This document shows positions 6,648 through 16,400 of a DNA stretch of 17,676 nucleotides, piece after piece. This DNA is from Acidithiobacillus sulfuriphilus (GTDB lineage: Bacteria > Pseudomonadota > Gammaproteobacteria > Acidithiobacillales > Acidithiobacillaceae): the NCBI RefSeq assembly GCF_003721225.1, contig NZ_RIZI01000133.1:1-17676 (forward strand), in the 5' to 3' direction. Under the pieces are notes generated by a model. That model was not told the origin of the DNA and did not search any database. It saw nothing but the letters and a program-made list of their open reading frames with translations. The translations under genes were made by a program, and so were the position numbers. The stretch's first letter is position 1; each line of letters opens with the position of its first letter.

Positions 6648-8081
6648 ATGGGAGCGGTGACATTGGCAGAGCCGGCCGGCCCGGTGGTTTCCGGGGCGCC
6701 GCTCTCGGCGCGGGTCATTCCCCGGACGGAGCACGAAATCTCCCGTCGCCAGTTGAGCTATGGCGCCCTGCAGGTCCTCAACGGGCTGCACCGGGCGGGC
6801 TTCCAGGCCTATCTGGTGGGCGGCAGTGTTCGCGATCTCCTGTTGGGGCGGGAGCCCAAGGATTTCGACGTGGCCACGGATGCCCGTCCCGAACAGGTGC
6901 GCAAGCTCTTCCGGCGCAATGCCCGCCTCATTGGTCGCCGCTTCATCCTGGCCCATGTCCAGTTTGGCGAAGAGATCATCGAGGTCGCCACCTTTCGCGG
7001 CGGATCGGCGGAGCAGCAGGACGCCGGCGAGCGTAGCGCCAGTGGCCGCATCCTGGCCGACAACAGTTATGGCTCTCTGGAAGAAGACGCCCGGCGTCGC
7101 GACCTCACCGCCAACGCCCTTTATTATAATATTGCCGATCGCAGCATCCTGGATTTTTCCACGGGTCTCGAAGACCTCCGCGCCGGCCGTCTGCGCATGA
7201 TCGGTGACCCGCGCACCCGCTACAGCGAGGATCCGGTGCGCATGCTACGGGCGGTGCGCTTTGCCGCCAAGCTCGGTTTCCGCCTCGACGAAGCCGCTCA
7301 GGAACCCATGGCGGAGTGCCGATCGCTCCTGGGCGAAGTACCTCCCGCCCGGCTTTTCGACGAAACCCTCAAGCTCTTCCTGACGGGACACGGTCTGGCC
7401 AGCTTCGAACTCCTGCGCCAGCATGGCCTTTTTGCGATACTCTTTCCGACGGTAGAGGCAGCGCTCGCCGAGGATGCCCTGGAACCGTCACGGCGCCTCT
7501 TGCAACTGGCCCTGGAGGGCACCGATGAGCGCGTCGTCGCAGGCAAGTCGGTAACCCCCGCCTTTCTTTTTGCCGCCCTGCTCTGGCCGGCGCTGCAGAT
7601 TCAGTGTGCCACCCGGGAAAGCGCCGGGGAGTCCCCGGCCCTTGCCCTGCAACGAGCGGCTGCCGAACTGCTCCAGGAGGCTTCCGGGCGGGTGACCGTG
7701 CCGCGCCGTTTTTCCCTGCCCATGCGCGAGATCTGGGATCTGCAGGCCCGTTTTCAGCGGCGCGGCGGCCGCCGTCCCTACGCCTTGCTCGCCCACCCGC
7801 GCTTTCGCGCCGCCTTTGACTTCCTGGAATTGCGCAGCCGCGCCGGTGAAATAAGCGCAGCCCTGCCCCAATGGTGGCTGGCCTTTCAGGAGGCCGACCA
7901 CGGCGCGCGCGAGGCGCTGGTGGCCCAGGCGCGGGAGGAGGATCGCGGTCAGGAACAGGAACTCGGTCCGCTCCCGGCCACGCGCCGTCGGCCGCGACGC
8001 CGCGACCGGCGCCGGGGACCGCGCAACGAGGGTGCGAAGGACCCGGGCGACGCATCTCCCATGGATGGAGAAACGGACTGA
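6648..8081 (+). CDS. pcnB: Poly(A) polymerase I (PcnB)
   Basis: Class II nucleotidyltransferase that adds poly(A) tails to RNA 3' ends, promoting decay. The head domain shows AYLVGGSVRDLLLG (around residue 56) and the metal-binding D72-F-D74. The signature RNARLIGRRFILAHVQFG separates bacterial poly(A) polymerases from CCA-adding enzymes. Then come RRRDLTANALYY and EDPVRMLRAVRFAAKLGF. The C-terminus is an Arg-rich tail (RRRPRRRDRRRG), as in E. coli PcnB, likely for RNA binding. The 477-residue call uses the ATG at 6648. A TTG at 6600 (493 aa) and a TTG at 6663 with GGGAG 8 bases upstream are alternatives; E. coli pcnB itself uses a non-ATG start. The next gene begins 5 bases after the stop. 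Confidence 0.93.
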   Translation: MGAVTLAEPAGPVVSGAPLSARVIPRTEHEISRRQLSYGALQVLNGLHRAGFQAYLVGGSVRDLLLGREPKDFDVATDARPEQVRKLFRRNARLIGRRFILAHVQFGEEIIEVATFRGGSAEQQDAGERSASGRILADNSYGSLEEDARRRDLTANALYYNIADRSILDFSTGLEDLRAGRLRMIGDPRTRYSEDPVRMLRAVRFAAKLGFRLDEAAQEPMAECRSLLGEVPPARLFDETLKLFLTGHGLASFELLRQHGLFAILFPTVEAALAEDALEPSRRLLQLALEGTDERVVAGKSVTPAFLFAALLWPALQIQCATRESAGESPALALQRAAAELLQEASGRVTVPRRFSLPMREIWDLQARFQRRGGRRPYALLAHPRFRAAFDFLELRSRAGEISAALPQWWLAFQEADHGAREALVAQAREEDRGQEQELGPLPATRRRPRRRDRRRGPRNEGAKDPGDASPMDGETD

Positions 8082-8086
8082 CGGCG

Positions 8087-10693
8087 GTGGCAGGGGCATA
8101 TATCCTTCCCCACCAGCAAGCCGATCTGGATGCCTTTGGCGCTCTCATTGGCGCCTCCCTCCTCTACCCCGACTACACCCCGCTCCTGCCCCACGGCACC
8201 AGCCCGGATCTGCACCGCCTGCTCCGGGAACGCCCGGAAATGGGCGCCCGCCTGGGTGAGCCGGACCTCCTCCAGCGCCACCCTGCCACCCGGGTCATTT
8301 TGGTTGACTGCAGTCAGGCCGAACGCATTGGCCCGCCCGCCGCCTTGCTTGGGGAAGTGCAGGAATGGATCATTTACGACCATCACCCGCCCTTGCAAGG
8401 GGATATCGTCGGGGCTGAAGTGCACCGCGCCGCCACCGGTGCCTGCACCACCCTGCTCGTCGAGGCCCTGCAAGGGCTGCGTCTCCAGCCTTCGCCCCCG
8501 GAAGCGTCCCTGATGCTTCTGGGCATTCTGGAAGATACGGATCATCTGCGCACTCCCAATGTGACCCCCAGGGACCTGCGCGCCTGCGCCTGGCTGGTGG
8601 AGCAAGGGGCGGACTTGGCCTGGGCAGGGGAGATGCTGCGCAGCGCCCTCACGGCCGAACAGATCGCGCTGCTGGACCGCCTCTTGCAGGAAGGGCGCTG
8701 GGTTCAGGAACAAGATCCGGCGCTGTGGTTGAGTGCCATAAGCTGGGACGGCCCCATCCATGATGGGGGTCGCATCGTCCACCACGCCCTGGCCAGCGCC
8801 CGCGCCGATGCCGCCATTGCCCTGATCACCCAGGGTAAACACGTTACGGCCATCGGCCGCAGCCGCGGCAACGTCCCCTTGGAACACATCTTCCATGATC
8901 TGGGTGGCGGGGGGCAGCGGGAGGCCGCCGCCGCAGTGCTCCACGACAGCACCCTGGCGGAGGCGGAACAACGTCTACTGCGCATCCTGCAAAACTACTT
9001 CGGGCCCATGATGCACCAAGCGGCGGCGATCATGAATCGCGCCATTTTCACCTGCCCCGCCGATACCCTGCTGGGGGAAGCCGCCGCAGCCCTGGGCCAA
9101 ACCCCTCACCGGGGCATGCCCGTGGTGGAAAACGGGCGGGCGTGGGGCTATGTCCACCGCCAACTCCTGGAGAACGGGATACGTCATGGGCTGGCCGGGC
9201 AAGCGGTGCGGGCCTATGCCGAACCCCTGCCGGAGGTCGCGCCGGAAACACCCATCAGCACCCTGCGCACCCTGCTCCTGGAGGCACGCCATCCGATGCT
9301 CGCCGTGCAGGGAGAAACGGGGCCATTGCAGGGCATCATTACCGCCACGGACCTGCAACGCGCCGAAACCCCCCTGCCCTTCGCTTCGGAGCGCCGCGTC
9401 GGTCGGCATTACCTGCACGGCGAAATCCACCGGCAGTGGGGTGAAGCGGCCATCTCGCGCCTACAGGAACTGGGGCGGCGGGCGGCGGCCATGGGCAGCA
9501 GCGCCTACCTGGTGGGCGGTTGCGTGCGCGATCTCCTCCTACAGCGCAACATGACGGATATCGACGTCGTCATCGAAGGCGACGCCTTGCGCCTGGCCGC
9601 GGATTTGGCAGCGACCGTGTCCGCCAGCCACCTGCACAGCCATCCGCGCTTCGGCACCGCCACCCTGCGCTTTGCCGATCAGTTCCGTATGGATCTGGCC
9701 AGCAGCAGGGTCGAGCACTATCCCCAACCAGGCGCCCTGCCCATCGTCCAGGCCGGGGGCATCCAGGCCGATCTGTGGCGGCGGGATTTCACCATCAATG
9801 CCATGGCCATCGCCCTCAACCCCGCTTCCTTCGGGCAGCTTCTGGACCCCTATCGCGGCTTGTCCGATCTTCAGGAAGGGCGCCTGCGCGTGCTGCATAC
9901 CCTCTCTTTCATTGAAGACCCTACCCGCATCCTGCGCGCCCTGCGCTTTTCCGCCCGCTTCCGGTTCGAGATGGAAGCGCACACCCTAGGGCTGATGAAA
10001 AACGCCTTGGCCATCGACATCTTCCGCCATCTCAGCGGGCCGCGCCTGTGGCGGGAGATCCGTTATCTCCTGCAGCTCTCCGATCTGCTGCCCGCCCTGC
10101 GCCTCCTGCAGGAATGGCGGCTCTGGCCGCTCCTGCGCCCGCCGCCCGCGGACCCCGCCGCGCTCTTCGCCACGGTGCAAAGGGCCCTTACCCTGCGCGA
10201 CTGGTTTCAACTTTCCTTTCCCCGGGAGCCCCTGCTGCAGGACGCCCTTTTTCTGCGCATCCTCTGGCACGATATCCCTTGGGCAGAACGGCAAGAACGC
10301 TTAAACTATTTCCAGGTTGGCGGGGCTGATGAAATTCAGAACGATCTGCAGCGCCTGCCCGAGATCGCCGCCCAACTCGCTCGCGGGATACGCCCCAGCC
10401 AGCGCCGGGCCCTGCTCTCGCAACTGCGCGTGGAGGGGATACTGGCCCTGCTGGCAGGGCATCCGCAGGGGCCGATACAGGCGGCGGGGTTGGCCTATCT
10501 GCAGACGGATCGGCACCTCGCTTCCCCCCTGGGCGCCAAAGAAATCATGGCCTTGGGGTTTGCGCCCGGGCCTGCGGTGGGCCAGTGGCTGAAGCGGCTG
10601 CGCGACGCCCGGCTGGATGGAGAAATCAGCGATGAGGAATCGGCCCGACAATGGCTCCTGAACAACTTGAAACAGCCCCCCTGCAAGCCGTAA
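8087..10693 (+). CDS. DHH-DHHA1-CBS-CBS-tRNA/poly(A) nucleotidyltransferase fusion protein
   Basis: An 868-residue multidomain protein. Its N-terminal DHH phosphoesterase has D74 (VDCSQ), D98-H99-H100 (IIYDHHPP) and D150-T-D152-H153. A DHHA1-like segment follows, ending LGGGGQREAAAA near 273, then a CBS pair at about 315-430 (MNRAIFTCPADTLLGEA; LQGIITATDLQRA). The class II nucleotidyltransferase domain starts near 474, with LVGGCVRDLLL, D491-I-D493, RRDFTINAMAI and EDPTRILRALRFSARF. This architecture is known for A-adding or CCA-adding enzymes of Aquifex and Geobacter type. The DHH part resembles nanoRNases, so one chain may both trim and extend RNA ends. The start is GTG at 8087, where DHH homology begins; the open frame extends upstream only as a shadow of pcnB. 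It overlaps folK by 43 bases. Specificity (A or CCA) cannot be read from sequence alone. Confidence 0.9.
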   Translation: MAGAYILPHQQADLDAFGALIGASLLYPDYTPLLPHGTSPDLHRLLRERPEMGARLGEPDLLQRHPATRVILVDCSQAERIGPPAALLGEVQEWIIYDHHPPLQGDIVGAEVHRAATGACTTLLVEALQGLRLQPSPPEASLMLLGILEDTDHLRTPNVTPRDLRACAWLVEQGADLAWAGEMLRSALTAEQIALLDRLLQEGRWVQEQDPALWLSAISWDGPIHDGGRIVHHALASARADAAIALITQGKHVTAIGRSRGNVPLEHIFHDLGGGGQREAAAAVLHDSTLAEAEQRLLRILQNYFGPMMHQAAAIMNRAIFTCPADTLLGEAAAALGQTPHRGMPVVENGRAWGYVHRQLLENGIRHGLAGQAVRAYAEPLPEVAPETPISTLRTLLLEARHPMLAVQGETGPLQGIITATDLQRAETPLPFASERRVGRHYLHGEIHRQWGEAAISRLQELGRRAAAMGSSAYLVGGCVRDLLLQRNMTDIDVVIEGDALRLAADLAATVSASHLHSHPRFGTATLRFADQFRMDLASSRVEHYPQPGALPIVQAGGIQADLWRRDFTINAMAIALNPASFGQLLDPYRGLSDLQEGRLRVLHTLSFIEDPTRILRALRFSARFRFEMEAHTLGLMKNALAIDIFRHLSGPRLWREIRYLLQLSDLLPALRLLQEWRLWPLLRPPPADPAALFATVQRALTLRDWFQLSFPREPLLQDALFLRILWHDIPWAERQERLNYFQVGGADEIQNDLQRLPEIAAQLARGIRPSQRRALLSQLRVEGILALLAGHPQGPIQAAGLAYLQTDRHLASPLGAKEIMALGFAPGPAVGQWLKRLRDARLDGEISDEESARQWLLNNLKQPPCKP

Positions 10694-11223
10694 CCTGCTG
10701 GATTGGCTTGGGCAGCAATATGGGTGATCCCGGGCAGCAGTTGCGGGACGCCATGGCGGCGCTGCGGGATCTCGGCGGCTGCCAGGTGACGTGGCGCTCC
10801 CGCCTCTACCGGACTCAACCCGTAGGCGGCCCGCAGCAGCCGGATTTCACCAACGCGGTAGTGCGGATGGTGACCACCCTCGCCCCCCTCGACCTCCTGC
10901 ACGCCCTGCACAAGCTCGAAACACAGGCCGGGCGGCAACGCAGCCGGGAAGTCTATTGGGGGCCGCGCATGCTCGATCTGGACCTGCTGATCTACGGCGA
11001 CGCCATCGTCCGTAGTCCTACCCTGACCCTCCCCCATCCACGGCTCCATGAGCGCGCCTTCGTGTTGCTGCCCTTGGCCGAATACGACCCGCAATTGCGC
11101 ATTCCCGGTGCCGGCTGCGTCAATGACCACCTCCCGGCCACCCTGCATGGGCAAGGGATAAAGGCCCTGTCTGACGATCTGGATCAGCAGGCGCAACCTA
11201 TGCGGACGGCGGCCTCGGTATGA
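10651..11223 (+). CDS. folK: 6-hydroxymethyl-7,8-dihydropterin pyrophosphokinase
   Basis: Transfers pyrophosphate from ATP to hydroxymethyl-dihydropterin in folate synthesis. The conserved blocks are all present: WIGLGSNMGDP (residues 17-27), SRLYRTQPVGGPQQPDFTNA (50-69), the magnesium-binding GPRMLDLDLL (104-113, with D109 and D111) and LPHPRLHERAFVLLPLAE (127-144). At 190 residues it is about 30 longer than E. coli FolK, from a short N-terminal lead and a C-terminal tail after the core. The ATG at 10651 lies inside the preceding gene, with GAGGAA about 11 bases upstream. The stop overlaps the kinase start as ATGA. pcnB-folK proximity is widespread in proteobacteria. Confidence 0.95.
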   Translation: MAPEQLETAPLQAVTCWIGLGSNMGDPGQQLRDAMAALRDLGGCQVTWRSRLYRTQPVGGPQQPDFTNAVVRMVTTLAPLDLLHALHKLETQAGRQRSREVYWGPRMLDLDLLIYGDAIVRSPTLTLPHPRLHERAFVLLPLAEYDPQLRIPGAGCVNDHLPATLHGQGIKALSDDLDQQAQPMRTAASV

Positions 11224-11837
11224 CGGCAGACGTCCATATTGCCGTGGAAGGTCCCATGGGGGCGGGCAAGACCGGTCTCGCTCAGCGTCTGAGTGCCAGC
11301 CTGGGTACCCGCCTCCTGCTGGAGCAACCGGCAGAAAACCCCTTCCTGGCGGATTTTTACACCAGATCGCCACACCCGGCCCTGGCCACCGAGATCAGTT
11401 TTCTGCTGCAACGGCATGCGCAATGGCGGAGTATCTCGCTTCACCAGGGCGTAGTGAGCGACTTTTATGGTGCCAAGGGCGAGATCTTTGCCCCCTTGAC
11501 CCTTCCCCCTGCCGAACTCACCCTATATCGGCAGGTGGTGCAGGCCATCGACAGCCGCCCCCCCACGCCGGATTTGCTGATTTTCCTCCATGCGCCGCTG
11601 GATACGCTCTGGGCGCGGGTACAACGGCGCCATGCCTCCTACGAGGCCAGACTGCGCTATGATTATCTGCGGCAGGTAAGTGCCGCCTATGCCCAATGGC
11701 GCGCCCAATATCCGGGGCTCTGCCTGGATTTTGCCACCGATCAGGTGGATTTTGTGGCGGATCCCAGTCACTATAAGCAAATTCTAACGTGCGTCAGCGA
11801 CGTCCTACCCACGCGAAACGAGACCCCATCGCCATGA
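11220..11837 (+). CDS. Deoxynucleoside kinase family protein
   Basis: A 205-residue P-loop kinase of the deoxynucleoside kinase (dNK/dGK) family, which phosphorylates deoxynucleosides for salvage. Seen are the Walker A VEGPMGAGKTGLAQRL (9-24), LLLEQPAENPFLADFY (33-48), FLLQRHAQW (61-69) and a C-terminal half with LLIFLHAPLDTLWARVQRR. The mid-region motif, usually close to VSDYLFAKDRIFA in bacterial relatives, reads VSDFYGAKGEIFA (79-91), so the DR pair is replaced by GE. This may alter substrate or catalytic efficiency. The start overlaps the folK stop (ATGA), and the end overlaps panB the same way. Which nucleoside it uses cannot be told. A folK-kinase-panB-panC order recurs in other proteobacteria. 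Confidence 0.85.
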   Translation: MTADVHIAVEGPMGAGKTGLAQRLSASLGTRLLLEQPAENPFLADFYTRSPHPALATEISFLLQRHAQWRSISLHQGVVSDFYGAKGEIFAPLTLPPAELTLYRQVVQAIDSRPPTPDLLIFLHAPLDTLWARVQRRHASYEARLRYDYLRQVSAAYAQWRAQYPGLCLDFATDQVDFVADPSHYKQILTCVSDVLPTRNETPSP

Positions 11838-12622
11838 GCAAAAAACTGCAGGACTGGAAGCGCGACAAGGCTGCAGGCCGCAAGCGCGCCCTGGTCACCG
11901 CCTACGACTACCCCTTTGCCCACTTCGCCGCCCGGGCTGGCTTGGACGGCATTCTCGTGGGCGACTCCCTGGGCATGGTGGTGGCGGGCGAGGCGGACAC
12001 CTTGGGCGTCAGCCTGGAGCAGGTCTGTTACCACACCCGCATGGCGGCGCGCGGTGCCGGTAGCTGCCTGCTCATCGCCGATCTGCCCTTCGGCAGCTAC
12101 GAAGGGAGCCCTGGGCAGGCCTGGTCCAGCGCCGCCGCCCTGCTGCGCGCCGGTACCGACATGGTCAAGCTGGAAGGGGGCCGGGAAATGGCCGAAACCG
12201 TCGCCTTCCTTGCCCAACGCGGCGTTGCCGTCTGCGGCCATATCGGCCTCACCCCCCAGCGGGTGCGTCAGTGGGGCGGCTTTCGCCGTCAGGGGACCGA
12301 TGCCGAAGGCGCCCAGCACCTGCGCGAAGACGCCGCCGCCCTGGCCGCCGCCGGGGCGCGTCTGCTGGTGATCGAGGCCGTACCGGCGGAATTGGGCGCA
12401 GAAATCACCCGCAACCTAGCCATCCCCACCATCGGCATTGGCGCCGGGCCCGACACCGACGCCCAGGTCCTGGTCCTGCATGACGTCCTGGGTCTGGCCC
12501 CCGGCGGCAGTCCCACCTTTGCCCACCAGTACCTCGGCGGCGCCGGGCTGGTGGAAAGCGCCCTCACCCGCTATGCCGAGGAAGTGCGCAGCGGGCGCTT
12601 TCCCCCGCGCCAGGAACGTTGA
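11834..12622 (+). CDS. panB: 3-methyl-2-oxobutanoate hydroxymethyltransferase
   Basis: First committed step of pantothenate synthesis: transfers a hydroxymethyl group from 5,10-methylene-THF to ketoisovalerate, giving ketopantoate. The 262 residues match the family length. Motifs seen: ALVTAYDYPFA (19-29), the metal site VGDSLGMV (42-49, with D44), ADLPFGSYEG (82-91), VKLEGG (111-116), GHIGLTPQ (135-142) and catalytic E181 in VIEAVPAELG. The usual IGIGAGPDCDGQVLV reads IGIGAGPDTDAQVLV, a mild variation. The ATG at 11834 overlaps the kinase stop (ATGA); an upstream GTG at 11789 would add unsupported residues. It depends on folate, linking it to folK two genes upstream. panC follows after 3 bases. 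Confidence 0.96.
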   Translation: MSKKLQDWKRDKAAGRKRALVTAYDYPFAHFAARAGLDGILVGDSLGMVVAGEADTLGVSLEQVCYHTRMAARGAGSCLLIADLPFGSYEGSPGQAWSSAAALLRAGTDMVKLEGGREMAETVAFLAQRGVAVCGHIGLTPQRVRQWGGFRRQGTDAEGAQHLREDAAALAAAGARLLVIEAVPAELGAEITRNLAIPTIGIGAGPDTDAQVLVLHDVLGLAPGGSPTFAHQYLGGAGLVESALTRYAEEVRSGRFPPRQER

Positions 12623-12625
12623 GGC

Positions 12626-13468
12626 ATGGCCATCTTCAAGGAAATTGCCGGCTTGCGCCACTGGCGGCAGGCCCTGAAGGGCACCCTGGCCCTGGTCCCC
12701 ACCATGGGCAATCTCCACGCCGGGCACCTGGCCCTGGTACGCCTGGCAGCCACCCGCGCCGATCACGTCCTCGTCAGCATTTATGTCAATCCCCTGCAGT
12801 TCGGCCCGGGGGAGGATTTCGACCGCTACCCGCGCAACCTCGGCAGCGACCTGCAACTCTTGGGTGAGGCGGGCTGCCAGAATGTCTTTGCCCCCGATGA
12901 CAATGTCATGTATCCCTACGGCCGCCAGGACCTCGCCATCGTTCTGCCACCGCGCAGCCTGAGCAGCGTGCTCTGCGGCCGTTCCCGGCCTGGGCACTTC
13001 GCGGGGGTCAGCACGGTGCTCAGCAAACTCCTGCACATGGTCGCCCCCGAGGTCCTGGTCCTGGGCGAGAAGGACTATCAGCAGTTGCGCGTCGTGCAAC
13101 GGCTCCTGGAGGACTGCAACTTTGCCGTGCAATTGCTCCCCGCGCCTATCCAGCGGGAGGCCGACGGCCTCGCCTACAGCTCCCGGAATCAGTATCTCAG
13201 CACCGAGGAACGCCGCATCGCGCCGTTGCTCTTTCAACACCTGCAAGAACTCGTCCGGCGCAGCAAGGAATCCGATGCCGACCCCGCCCTCCTCGCCCAG
13301 GCAACGCGGGCAAGCCTTGAGCTGGCTGGTTTCGTCGTCGAATATCTGGAACTGCGGGACGGCACCAGCCTGCAGTCCCTCCCGCGCGCCCGCCCGGGGG
13401 CACGCTGGTTTGCGGCAGCGCGGCTGGGCCGGACCCGCCTCATTGACAATCTGGCCATCGACCTATGA
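12626..13468 (+). CDS. panC: Pantothenate synthetase (pantoate-beta-alanine ligase)
   Basis: Joins pantoate and beta-alanine using ATP, the step after PanB/PanE. The 280-residue protein shows the nucleotidyltransferase fold motif [11 protein letters not shown] (24-34, HIGH-like H31 and H34), [20 protein letters not shown] (51-70), the pantoate/ATP site [24 protein letters not shown] (146-154) and [16 protein letters not shown] (177-192). Asn at position 29 replaces the Ala of the usual MGALH motif. AGGAACGTTGAGG at the panB end serves as ribosome binding region. The stop overlaps the next gene as ATGA. No panD is visible in the window. Confidence 0.96.
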   Translation: MAIFKEIAGLRHWRQALKGTLALVPTMGNLHAGHLALVRLAATRADHVLVSIYVNPLQFGPGEDFDRYPRNLGSDLQLLGEAGCQNVFAPDDNVMYPYGRQDLAIVLPPRSLSSVLCGRSRPGHFAGVSTVLSKLLHMVAPEVLVLGEKDYQQLRVVQRLLEDCNFAVQLLPAPIQREADGLAYSSRNQYLSTEERRIAPLLFQHLQELVRRSKESDADPALLAQATRASLELAGFVVEYLELRDGTSLQSLPRARPGARWFAAARLGRTRLIDNLAIDL

Positions 13469-16400
13469 CCCAACGCCTGCGGGAAATCCCCTATAACTAC
13501 ACCTCCTTTTCCGATGCCGAAATCGTCCAGCGCCTCATCGGCGTCGAGGCCTGGCGCATCCTCGAAGACCTGCGCGCCCAGCGCGTGACCGGGCGCTCGG
13601 CGCGGATGCTCTTCGAGGTCCTGGGTGATCTCTGGGTGGTCCAGCGCAACCCTTATATCCAAGACGACCTCGCCGCCGATCGCCAGCGCCGCGAAGCCCT
13701 GTGGGCGGCCATCCGGCACCGTCTGCAGGACGTCGCCAGCCGCGCCGACGGCAACGCCCTGGTGCAACGCCTCCTGCAACTGGCCGAGGCCGCCGTGGGC
13801 AGCTTCATCGCCGCCTTTGATGCCCAGCGGACCCTGCGCCAGCGGGCGGCGAAACGCTTTGCACGCATCACCCGCAAGGATAATGCCGACTTCAGCGCCT
13901 ACGCCCGCGTTGCCCACGTCACAGACGCCTCGGACTGGCGGGTGGAGTATCCCTTCGTGGTGCTCTATCCGGAGAACGAGGCCGAGGTGCAGCGCATGGT
14001 CGTGGCCTGCAGCGAACTCGGCCTGCAGATCATCCCCCGCGGCGGCGGCACCGGCTACACCGGCGGAGCCGTTCCGCTGAGCACCCATTGCGCGGTCATC
14101 AATACCGAAAAGCTGGAAAGTCTTAGCCCCGTCGAGTACATCGCCCCCCCCGGCCTGGACCAAGCCATTCCCAGCATCGCCGCGGGGGCGGGGGTCATCA
14201 CCAAAACCGTAGCCGAGGCCGCCGAGGCCGCCGGGCTGGTCTTCGCCGTGGACCCCACCTCCATGGACGCCTCCACCATCGGCGGCAACATCGCCATGAA
14301 TGCCGGTGGCAAAAAGGCCGTCCTCTGGGGCACGGCCCTCGACAATCTCCTCTCCTGGCGCATGATCACTGCCGACGCCCAATGGCTGGAGGTGGAGAGG
14401 CTCGATCACAACCTGGGCAAGATCCATGATCAGGAAAGCGTGCGCTTCCGTCTCAGCCGTTTCGCCGCCGATGGTCACACGCCCATCGGCACGCCGGAGA
14501 TCCTCACCCTGGCTGGCCAGAGTCTGCGCAAGGCAGGACTGGGCAAGGATGTCACCGACAAGTTCCTCGGCGGACTGCCCGGCATCCAGAAAGAGGGCTG
14601 TGACGGCATCATCACCTCCGGCCGCTTCCTTCTGCACCGCTTCCCCAGCCATCAGCGCACCCTCTGCCTGGAGTTCTATGGCGACGACCTGCAGCAGGCC
14701 GTTCCCGCCATCGTCGAGATCAAGGCCTATGTCGAGCAACAGCCGCAGATCCTCCTCACCGGTCTGGAGCACCTCGACGAACGCTATGTCAAGGCGGTGA
14801 AATACAGCAGCAAGGCCTCCGGCCGCGGCCTGCCCAAGATGGTCCTGCTCGCGGATCTCGCCAGCGACGACGAGCAGGCCCTGGGGACCACGGCGGCCGC
14901 CGTGGTGCGGCTGGCCAATGCCCGCGGGGCGGAGGGCTTCATCGCCACCAGCCCCGAATCCCAGCGCCGCTTCTGGGCCGACCGCGCCCGCACCGCCGCC
15001 ATCGCCGCCCATACCAACGCCTTCAAGATCAACGAAGATGTGGTCATCCCCCTGGAACGCCTTGCCGACTACAGCAGTGGCATCGAACGCATCAACATCG
15101 AGCAATCACTAAGCAACAAACGCGCCATCATCGCCGCCCTGGGCGATTATCTCCAGGGCGACTTGCTGCCGCAGTTGCGCCAAGCCAAGGACTTCGAGGA
15201 CAGCGCCGAAAACCGCGCCATCATCGTCGCCAAGCAACAGGAGGCCAAGGCCCTGCTGGATGGGGTGGCCAAACGCTGGCAGGCCATTGCCGACGGCCTC
15301 GACGAGTCTGCGGCAGACCACGACGACTTGCTGGATGAGGCCGCCCGCCGCGACCTGCGCCCTGGCGACCGCCTCATCGACCTCCTCCTGCGCCGCAGCC
15401 TGCGCATCAGTTACCGCCGGGATCTGGGCAAAACCCTGAATGGGATATTCGGCGGCGAGGCCTTTGCCGGCGTGCGCCAGGAAATGCTCCGCAGCCACCA
15501 GGAGTTGCGCCGCAGCCGGCTCTTCGTCGCCCTGCACATGCATGCCGGCGATGGCAACGTCCACACCAACATCCCCGTCCTCTCCAGCGACTACGCCATG
15601 CTCCGGGAGGCCGACCGCATCGTCGACCGCATCATGGCCCTGGCCCTTTCCCTGGGCGGCGTCATTTCCGGCGAACACGGCATCGGCATCACCAAGATGC
15701 GCTGGTTGGAGCCCGAAAAGGTCCAGGCATTTGCCGCCTACAAGGCCCAGGTGGACCCCCACGGGCTCTTCAACCCCGGCAAACTCCTGCCGGGCTCCGG
15801 CCTCGACGGCGCCTATACCCCGTCCCTGCAACTCGTCGAGCAGGAGGCCCTGCTGCTGGAAGCCAGCGAACTGGGAGCCCTCAACGCCGAGATCAAGGAC
15901 TGCCTGCGCTGCGGCAAGTGCAAGCCGGTGTGCATGACCCACATCCCCCGCGCCAACCTTCTCTATTCGCCGCGCAACAAGATCCTCGCCACCGGGCTCC
16001 TCATCGAGGCATTTCTCTATGAGGAACAGACCCGCCGCGGCGTCTCGCGCCAGCATTTCACCGCCATGAACGACGTGGCTGACCACTGCACCACCTGCCA
16101 CAAATGCGAAACCCCCTGCCCGGTGGACATCGACTTCGGCAAGGTCTCCGTCCACATGCGCAACATCCTGCGCGCCCGGGGCGAGAAATCCTTCAACCTC
16201 GGCACCAGACTGGCCATGAGCTACCTCAACACCACGGAACCGCGTACCGTGCACTTCCTGCGCCGCGGCGTGCTGCAAACCGCCTATCGCGCCCAGGCCC
16301 TCGCCCACGAGATCGCCAAACCCTGGCTGCCCAAGGGCCCGCCACCCGCCACCACGGAAAAGCCCACGATTCGCGCCGAGGTCATCCATCTCCTGCGCAA

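Noticed and set aside
7871..8086. N-terminal extension of the DHH-nucleotidyltransferase gene to an ATG at 7871
   Set aside because: The extra 72 residues are Arg/Pro/Gly-rich shadow of the pcnB tail. DHH homology begins right at the GTG at 8087.
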